This document shows positions 1 through 4,465 of a DNA stretch of 7,177 nt, piece after piece. Under the pieces are notes generated by a model. It made no database searches, was not told where the DNA came from, and worked only from the letters and a program-made list of their open reading frames with translations. Source of the stretch: Myxococcales bacterium. GTDB lineage: Bacteria; Myxococcota_A; Bradymonadia; Bradymonadales; Bradymonadaceae. Both the position numbers and the translations under genes were made by a program. Position 1 is the first letter of the stretch; each line of letters opens with the position of its first letter. The stretch lies in contig SKNI01000586.1 in the NCBI GenBank assembly GCA_007120615.1, forward strand, positions 1-7,177, read 5' to 3'.

Positions 1-6
1 GCTGCT

Positions 7-561
7 GTGACCGGCCCCGGCCCTGATGTTACGGACTCCGGGAAACAAAAGATCGATCCCAACGAGTCCTATCGACCTCCGTCCCGTGATAAGGCCGGGC
101 TCAATATCTTTCTGTGGATCGCGTTCTCCATACTGGCATTGGCCGCTCTGGCACTGACAGCCCACCTGGCCGGCCTCATCGATCTGGAGGAGTTGATCGG
201 ACTGATTGACGACGAAGAAGTGGTCGTCGAGATCGTCGAAGAAGTGGTCGAGGAAGCCCCGGAGGAAGGGCCTGCCGAGATACCGGAGCCCGCAGCTGTT
301 CGCGACCCTGCCGAGGTGGATCGGATATTGGAACGGGCACGAGATGAGATGGAGTCCAATCGGTTGTCTCGTGCTATGGAATTACTGGACCGAGCGGAGA
401 TGCTCGATTCCGAGAGAATTCAACTCTACGATATGAAGGCTGAAGTCCATGAAAAACTCAACGAGATGGACAAAGCTGAAGCGATGCGTGAACGGGCACA
501 ACAGCTCCGGGTTTCGGGAGGTGGATCACCTGCCCCGTCGGAGCGTTCGGCGGACGAGTGA
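7..561 (+). CDS. Membrane-anchored TPR-like protein of unknown function (5' end may lie outside the window)
   Basis: I do not recognise a named family. The 184-residue product has a short polar N-terminus and one predicted membrane helix at about residues 32-56. A very acidic, proline-containing stretch follows (about 68-97), then two helix-turn-helix units resembling degenerate TPRs (about 103-134 and 137-168) and a Gly/Ser/Pro tail. Basic residues before the helix (R27, K29) and acidic ones after it suggest that the N-terminus is cytoplasmic and the TPR-like part exported; this is inference. The GTG at base 7 is the only start codon in frame near the left edge. The frame is still open at base 1 and no ribosome binding site can be seen, so the true start may be upstream. 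It lies 33 bases before the next gene on the same strand, which also has a membrane helix and TPRs, so the two are probably co-transcribed. Confidence 0.72.
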   Translation: MTGPGPDVTDSGKQKIDPNESYRPPSRDKAGLNIFLWIAFSILALAALALTAHLAGLIDLEELIGLIDDEEVVVEIVEEVVEEAPEEGPAEIPEPAAVRDPAEVDRILERARDEMESNRLSRAMELLDRAEMLDSERIQLYDMKAEVHEKLNEMDKAEAMRERAQQLRVSGGGSPAPSERSADE

Positions 562-594
562 GATTCATGCCCCTGAAGCCGGCATAGGCGGTGA

Positions 595-2202
595 ATGATG
601 GACGTCTCATGCCCCCGGTGTGATACCGTTTACGAATTCGACGCCGAAAAAGTACGTGGCGGCGGGGGAGTTACACTCAAATGCAGCCAGTGCGAGCACC
701 TCTTTCGATTGGAATCACCGGTGGGCATCCTCGACGAGAGTCAGCGTCGTTGGATGGTGCGAAAGACGGACTCCGGCGATATTTTGTATTTTGCCGGTTT
801 TGATACCCTACACAAATGGATTATGGAGGGACGAATCGATGGTAAAGACGCCATCTCCCGCACCGGTGAATCCTGGAAGGTGATTCAGACCATCGGCGAA
901 TTTACCCCCATTTTTCAGGTGGTCGCCTCTATCGCACGGCTGACCGCAAAAGATGAGAGTGCCGATTCATCGGAGAAGTCGGTGACGCCCCCGGTGAAAC
1001 GTTCCGCGTCCACAACCACCTCGCCCACAAACACAGCGCCCACCACGACGCAATCTGTCGGAAAAAGTACCGCCAACAAGCGATCACGTACGGCTCCCGG
1101 CAGACCGGATCATTCTACAATCCCCCCCGATTCGACGGCGCCGGTCGCCAGACGGCTGACGAAACCTGCTGCATCCCCGGAGCAGCCAGCTTCAAAAAGC
1201 CCGCGAAAACCCAATCGGGCGACCCACCGAACGGTGCCCGGGAGACCGGGAAATGTGTCCGGAGGCCATCGGGCACAGGAGGAGAGTCCCGGCGAGGCTC
1301 CGCTGCGAAAGCGTCAGTCCACCATTCAATCGACTCCGGCGCCGGCGATCAGCCGTTATGAGGGAAAAGATCGATTTGACGAGAGTCCCCGTGAAGACTC
1401 CAGACCGGATGTCGAACTCGACGATGACTGGAGCCTTGGAGATTTGCCTCTTCCAGAAGAAGACCGGCCGAGTCTGAATGAAGCGCCGGTCAAAAAGCGC
1501 CGCCGCTGGCCCTGGTTATTGGTTGCTGCGCTCCTTTTGGCCATCGGGGCCGCCATCTGGCAGCAGGAGGCCCTGGAGGAATTTATCGATACCTCTGGTG
1601 CGTCGGTCCCCGGCGCTGCTCAAATACAGGAGCGAGCGACAGCGCAACCGGAAGAGACGTCGGACCCCGTGGGGCTGGCCAGAAGCGGAATAAGTGGAGC
1701 TCTGGAAGAGGCCGGGGAAGAGGTGAGAAAGACGGTTTCTCCCCTTGTCTCGACAGCGGTTGATGGGGCCCGGATGCGAGTCGAGAAAGCCGTTGAGGCA
1801 GGCGTCGTCGATGCGAGGCGGGCGGCTCAGCCGTCGGCTTCGGAATTGATTCGCAGAGGACGTCGTTCCCTGGACCGTGGAGATGGTCACGGGGCGAGGA
1901 GAAGCTTTCAGCGGGCGCTGGAGGAAGAGCCCGGCAATGCTGAGGCTACCGTGGGACTGGGTTGGGCCTATCTTTCACTTCAGGATGTGGATTCGGCCGT
2001 GATTCGCTTCCACGCTGCTCTTCGTCAGGATTCATCGGTGGGGGAAGCTCTTATCGGACTGGGACGGGCGGAGCGAGTTCGAGGAGATCGACGGGCAGCA
2101 CTGTTGGCCTATGAGCAATACCTGCAGCAATTTCCCAACGGCTCCGACGCATCGATCGCTCGCTTTCAGAGTGAGCAGCTTCGTCAGGCCCTGGGCGACT
2201 GA
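595..2202 (+). CDS. MJ0042-type zinc-ribbon / GYF-like / transmembrane / TPR protein
   Basis: A 535-residue multidomain protein, probably a single-pass inner-membrane scaffold or sensor. The N-terminal zinc ribbon has paired cysteines C6/C9 and C30/C33 in the pattern of MJ0042-family fingers. Residues about 51-110 resemble the GYF_2-like domain that follows such ribbons in myxobacterial proteins (a W-x-V-R-K start, then ISRTGESW). Residues about 115-295 are low-complexity Ser/Thr/Pro/Arg-rich linker ending in an acidic patch. A KKRRR cluster (300-304) precedes a membrane helix at about 305-322, which predicts a cytoplasmic zinc ribbon and an exported C-terminus. Residues about 415-525 form roughly three TPRs, the clearest around the motifs EPGNAEATVGLGWAYL and GEALIGLGRA. 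An AGGCGGTGA Shine-Dalgarno-like sequence (586-594) sits too close to the first ATG, so the second ATG at 598 has better spacing and may be the real start. The exact role is unknown; the domain calls are from motif recognition only. Confidence 0.85.
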   Translation: MMDVSCPRCDTVYEFDAEKVRGGGGVTLKCSQCEHLFRLESPVGILDESQRRWMVRKTDSGDILYFAGFDTLHKWIMEGRIDGKDAISRTGESWKVIQTIGEFTPIFQVVASIARLTAKDESADSSEKSVTPPVKRSASTTTSPTNTAPTTTQSVGKSTANKRSRTAPGRPDHSTIPPDSTAPVARRLTKPAASPEQPASKSPRKPNRATHRTVPGRPGNVSGGHRAQEESPGEAPLRKRQSTIQSTPAPAISRYEGKDRFDESPREDSRPDVELDDDWSLGDLPLPEEDRPSLNEAPVKKRRRWPWLLVAALLLAIGAAIWQQEALEEFIDTSGASVPGAAQIQERATAQPEETSDPVGLARSGISGALEEAGEEVRKTVSPLVSTAVDGARMRVEKAVEAGVVDARRAAQPSASELIRRGRRSLDRGDGHGARRSFQRALEEEPGNAEATVGLGWAYLSLQDVDSAVIRFHAALRQDSSVGEALIGLGRAERVRGDRRAALLAYEQYLQQFPNGSDASIARFQSEQLRQALGD

Positions 2203-2214
2203 TCAGTCGAGTTT

Positions 2215-2232
2215 TCACAGGGTATCACAGGG
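2215..2232 (+). repeat. Tandem TCACAGGG direct repeat in the thpR leader
   Basis: TCACAGGG occurs at 2215-2222 and again at 2225-2232, a 10-base period, in the 43-base gap between the TPR gene and thpR. The second copy runs into the purine-rich GGGACGG that is the likely thpR ribosome binding site. It may be chance or a small duplication; no function can be assigned. Confidence 0.4.
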
Positions 2233-2245
2233 ACGGAAATCAGAA

Positions 2246-2839
2246 ATGACTATGAGACGACTTTTTATCGCCGTGGATCTGGCGATCCCCGTGGTGGAGC
2301 GCCTGGCGTTGTTGCAGGATGAGGTCCAGAGCCGGTTGGAGGAGAAATGGGAGGAGAGGGTACGCCTGCGCCGAACACAGGCTCCCAATATCCATATTAC
2401 GCTAAAGTTTATCGGTGATACGGCTCCGGAGCTTGTCCCCATGATTCACGCTCTTCTGGAGAAACTCTGTGAGCCCTTATTTCCCTTTGAAGTGGAATGT
2501 CTCGGGGTAGGAGTTTTTCCAGAGCCCCGGCGTCCTCGAATTCTGTGGGCCGGCCTCGACGAAAAGAGCGCCGAAGTGCTGGGTTTGCTGCAGACCGCGT
2601 TGGAGCGAGATCTTCACAAATTGGGGCTTGATAAAGAATCGCGCCCCTACCGCCCCCATGTCACACTGGCGCGGGTGAAGTCGCGCAGCGCTCCGTCATT
2701 TGAGGAGCTCATCGCGGACTACAGCGATGTGAGTTTTGGAAAGAGCTATATCAAGGATCTGATTCTCTACGAATCTCATCTCGACTCCACGGGCGCCCGG
2801 TATGAGGTGGTTCATCGCTATCCACTGGGGAGCGCCTGA
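2246..2839 (+). CDS. thpR: RNA 2',3'-cyclic phosphodiesterase (2H/LigT family)
   Basis: ThpR (formerly LigT, 2'-5' RNA ligase) opens RNA 2',3'-cyclic phosphates to 2'-phosphomonoesters; family members can also join tRNA halves through 2'-5' links in vitro. It is a soluble cytoplasmic enzyme. The 197-residue product is the usual family length. Both catalytic 2H motifs are present: HITLKF at residues 50-55 and HVTLAR at 138-143. The N-terminal RRLFIAVDL strand and the C-terminal ILYESHLDSTGARYEVV segment are also typical. The frame is open further upstream into the previous gene, but the ATG at 2246 starts just before the conserved N-terminal strand and has a GGGACGG element about 9 bases ahead. 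The ATG at 2252 is a close alternative. The gene follows the TPR gene by 43 bases and may be co-transcribed with it. Its last 22 bases overlap the 3' end of convergent cinA. Confidence 0.95.
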   Translation: MTMRRLFIAVDLAIPVVERLALLQDEVQSRLEEKWEERVRLRRTQAPNIHITLKFIGDTAPELVPMIHALLEKLCEPLFPFEVECLGVGVFPEPRRPRILWAGLDEKSAEVLGLLQTALERDLHKLGLDKESRPYRPHVTLARVKSRSAPSFEELIADYSDVSFGKSYIKDLILYESHLDSTGARYEVVHRYPLGSA

Positions 2840-4110
2840 ATTCCGTTGAGGACTTCGTTCTCGGAGAAGGGCCCGCTGATATCGTGATGCTCCAGACGGT
2901 TTTCCAGGTGCCATAAGAGAAGCGCCGTGGCCACATGGACCGAGAGGGTGCGGACCTGGTCTCGGGAACGGCCGGTGAAATAAGATCGTCGATGGTAGAC
3001 ACCCCGGGGAGTGGCAAGGGCGAAGTCCACGGTGCCCACGGGTTTGTCGTTGGTGCCACCGGTGGGTCCGGCGATACCGCTGATGGCCAGCGCGAAGGTC
3101 GCTCCCGATCGCCGGCGGGCTCCCGCAGCCATCTGAGCGACGACCTGAGGGCTTACGGCGCCGAAGTTTGCCAGGATTTCAGGATTGACGCCCACCAGGC
3201 GTTCTTTGGCGCTGTTGGCATAGGTCAGATACCCCTCTTCAAAATATTGGGAGCTACCGGAGACTTCGGTGAGTCGGGCAGCCAGAAGTCCGGCGGTGCA
3301 GGACTCGGCCACCGAGACGGTTGCCGAGGCGTCCAGGAGTCGACGCCGCAATCGCTGCCCGAAACTCTCCTCTTCGTCGGCCACAAGCCAGGGTCCCAGT
3401 TGGGCCCGGATCATCGCTTCGACTGTGTCACTGGCCCGGCGATCTCCTTTGAGGCTAACCTCGATCAGCGATTGATCGGCGCGATATCCGACTCGAATAT
3501 TACGTCGGCGGGCCTCTCCTGCGGCCTCCATGATCTTGGTCTCGATCTGGCTTTCACTGAGCCCGAAGAAGGTCATCTTCGTGCGATATTCGACGATCTC
3601 TTCATCGCCGGGCATGGGAAGATAGCGATCGACGAACCAGCGAAATTCAGAAGGAACGCCGGGAAAGAAGAAATACCGGGTATCTTTTTCATCGAGGTAG
3701 AAGCCGGCGGCCGAGCCCACTTCGGTGGCCAGAACCGTGGCAGCCGTGGGGAAGGTGCACTGGCGATGGTTATTTTCGGTAAATGGAAACCCTCGGGATT
3801 CAAAGGCCGCGCGCAGACGCTGAACCATTTGGATGTCTTCCTCCAGGTCCGAGCCGCTGAATGCGGCGGCGGCCTCTCGAGTAATATCATCGGCGGTGGG
3901 ACCAAGCCCGCCGCTGACGACGACATAATCGACGCCACTGCAGCCCTCGAGAGCGTCGACGATGGAGTCGAGATCGTCGCTGATGATTCGGATCTCCTGG
4001 ACCGCGATCGCCCGGCGGGAAAGTAATTGCACGAGATGGTGGGCATTTTTATCCCGAACCCGTCCATCGAGAAGTTCATCACCGATGCAAAGAATCGCTA
4101 TTGATTTCAC
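2818..4110 (-). CDS. cinA: CinA: MoCF-binding-type domain plus NMN amidohydrolase (PncC) domain
   Basis: A full-length 430-residue two-domain CinA. The N-terminal domain (about 1-170, molybdopterin-binding fold, COG1058) starts with IAILCIGDELLDGR and carries GGLGPTADD at 67-75 and FPGVPSEF at 149-156. In characterised homologues this half has ADP-ribose pyrophosphatase activity. A linker domain (about 175-245) follows. The C-terminal domain (about 252-405) belongs to the nicotinamide-nucleotide amidase family, which converts NMN to nicotinate mononucleotide and ammonia in NAD salvage. It shows ESCTAG at 269-274 (often ESCTGG in homologues), SGSSQYF at 284-290 and SGIAGPTGG at 344-352. The name reflects competence or damage induction in Gram-positives, and nothing here shows such control. 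The start is GTG with AAGGA seven bases upstream (4118-4122); no other start is visible just upstream. The gene is divergent from the kinase gene and convergent with thpR. Confidence 0.95.
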   Translation of the reverse strand: MKSIAILCIGDELLDGRVRDKNAHHLVQLLSRRAIAVQEIRIISDDLDSIVDALEGCSGVDYVVVSGGLGPTADDITREAAAAFSGSDLEEDIQMVQRLRAAFESRGFPFTENNHRQCTFPTAATVLATEVGSAAGFYLDEKDTRYFFFPGVPSEFRWFVDRYLPMPGDEEIVEYRTKMTFFGLSESQIETKIMEAAGEARRRNIRVGYRADQSLIEVSLKGDRRASDTVEAMIRAQLGPWLVADEEESFGQRLRRRLLDASATVSVAESCTAGLLAARLTEVSGSSQYFEEGYLTYANSAKERLVGVNPEILANFGAVSPQVVAQMAAGARRRSGATFALAISGIAGPTGGTNDKPVGTVDFALATPRGVYHRRSYFTGRSRDQVRTLSVHVATALLLWHLENRLEHHDISGPFSENEVLNGIQALPSG

Positions 4111-4117
4111 GGCGTAG

Positions 4118-4122
4118 TCCTT
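4118..4122 (-). promoter_or_regulatory. Ribosome binding site of cinA
   Basis: AAGGA on the minus strand, seven bases before a GTG codon. It supports that GTG as the cinA start, in agreement with the conserved N-terminal strand that follows at once. Confidence 0.7.
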
Positions 4123-4139
4123 GAGAGTTGTACCCGTTG

Positions 4140-4186
4140 CGACCGGCCCGGTGCTCGGATCCGGTCGGTACCGTTGAAAATTTTCA
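4140..4186. repeat. Cluster of short palindromes in the cinA upstream region
   Basis: Four perfect palindromes fall within 47 bases: ACCGGCCCGGT (4142-4152, one central base), CGGATCCG (4156-4163), CGGTACCG (4166-4173) and TGAAAATTTTCA (4175-4186). In addition, CGACCGG at 4140-4146 pairs with CCGGTCG at 4161-4167, giving a possible 7-bp stem in a cinA leader transcript. These could be operator half-sites or RNA structure. No -10/-35 pair for cinA can be assigned with confidence. Confidence 0.45.
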
Positions 4187-4198
4187 TCATTTGACGGA

Positions 4199-4230
4199 GC
4201 GCGGACGCCCCCGTCCGGGGACGTTCGCGC
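4199..4230. repeat. Strong inverted repeat (hairpin) between cinA and the kinase gene
   Basis: The left arm GCGCGGACG (4199-4207) pairs with CGTTCGCGC (4222-4230) over 9 bp, with one G-T pair. After a single C/A mismatch (4208/4221), CCCC (4209-4212) pairs with GGGG (4217-4220), leaving the loop GTCC. An alternative 6-bp stem, CGGACG with CGTCCG around CCCC (4202-4217), competes with it. No T-run follows on either strand, so it is not a canonical intrinsic terminator. It may be an operator for one or both divergent genes or a structured leader element. Confidence 0.6.
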
Positions 4231-4272
4231 CCCCTATTTATCCCATATTACCGATCAACGTGGATCACACCC

Positions 4273-4281
4273 AGGAGGGCC
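4273..4281 (+). promoter_or_regulatory. Strong Shine-Dalgarno that does not serve the annotated kinase start
   Basis: AGGAGGGCC contains a perfect AGGAGG (4273-4278). The nearest start codon downstream is TTG at 4289, out of frame with the kinase; the kinase ATG is about 100 bases away. The element is complementary to GGTCCTCCT (4367-4375), which lies directly before the kinase ATG at 4377. The nine pairs include one G-U. It could drive a leader peptide and be hidden by that pairing. Confidence 0.45.
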
Positions 4282-4288
4282 TAGCACC

Positions 4289-4465
4289 TTGAGTTTTTTC
4301 AAAAGACTTCGTACATTTGCGGCCGATCTCTTCACGAGCATTCGACCAACATCCAACAGGTCCGCCGGTCCTCCTTATGCCCGAGCCCTTCGGAAAATAT
4401 CAACTCCTCGAAAAGATCGCCCAGGGCGGCATGGCGGAGGTGTTTCTGGCCAGCCGAGACGGTGA
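4289..4465 (+). CDS. Possible 58-residue leader ORF overlapping the kinase start, out of frame
   Basis: This ORF opens with TTG 10 bases after a perfect AGGAGG and runs to TGA at 4463-4465, crossing the kinase ATG (4377) in another frame. The predicted peptide begins MSFFKRLRTFAADLFTSI, which could form a basic amphipathic helix, and continues Arg/Gly/Pro-rich. No family is recognised. The part inside the kinase gene is constrained by the kinase reading frame and says little. It could be a regulatory leader, or chance. It could also be the true kinase N-terminus separated by a one-base sequence error or frameshift near 4317-4376. Confidence 0.25.
   Translation: MSFFKRLRTFAADLFTSIRPTSNRSAGPPYARALRKISTPRKDRPGRHGGGVSGQPRR

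Noticed and set aside
1081..1260. Possible repeat in the zinc-ribbon protein linker (APGRPDHS and VPGRPGNVS)
   Set aside because: There are only two short, imperfect copies in a low-complexity linker, so chance is enough to explain them.
2111..2245. Upstream extension of thpR into the preceding gene
   Set aside because: The added 45 residues lie outside the 2H family's usual length and overlap the TPR gene. The ATG at 2246 has a ribosome binding site and begins at the conserved N-terminal strand.
2935..4026. Long plus-strand open frame of 363 codons opposite cinA
   Set aside because: It lies wholly antisense to a clear cinA, its translation is Gly/Arg/Asp-rich with no recognisable domain, and no convincing ribosome binding site precedes it. 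It is a shadow of GC-rich codon use.
4199..4240. Intrinsic terminator
   Set aside because: The hairpin is strong but no T-run follows on either strand, and it lies upstream of both divergent genes, not after a gene.
4191..4250. Sigma-70 promoter for the kinase from TTGACG (4191-4196) with TATTTA or CATATT
   Set aside because: The distance to either -10-like hexamer is far over 17 bases, so the boxes cannot be paired.
4317..4376. TTG at 4317 as the kinase start
   Set aside because: TTG is a weak start with only a poor purine stretch ahead, and the extra 20 residues look like non-coding translation. MPEPFGKYQL at 4377 matches the usual kinase N-terminus. It is not fully excluded.
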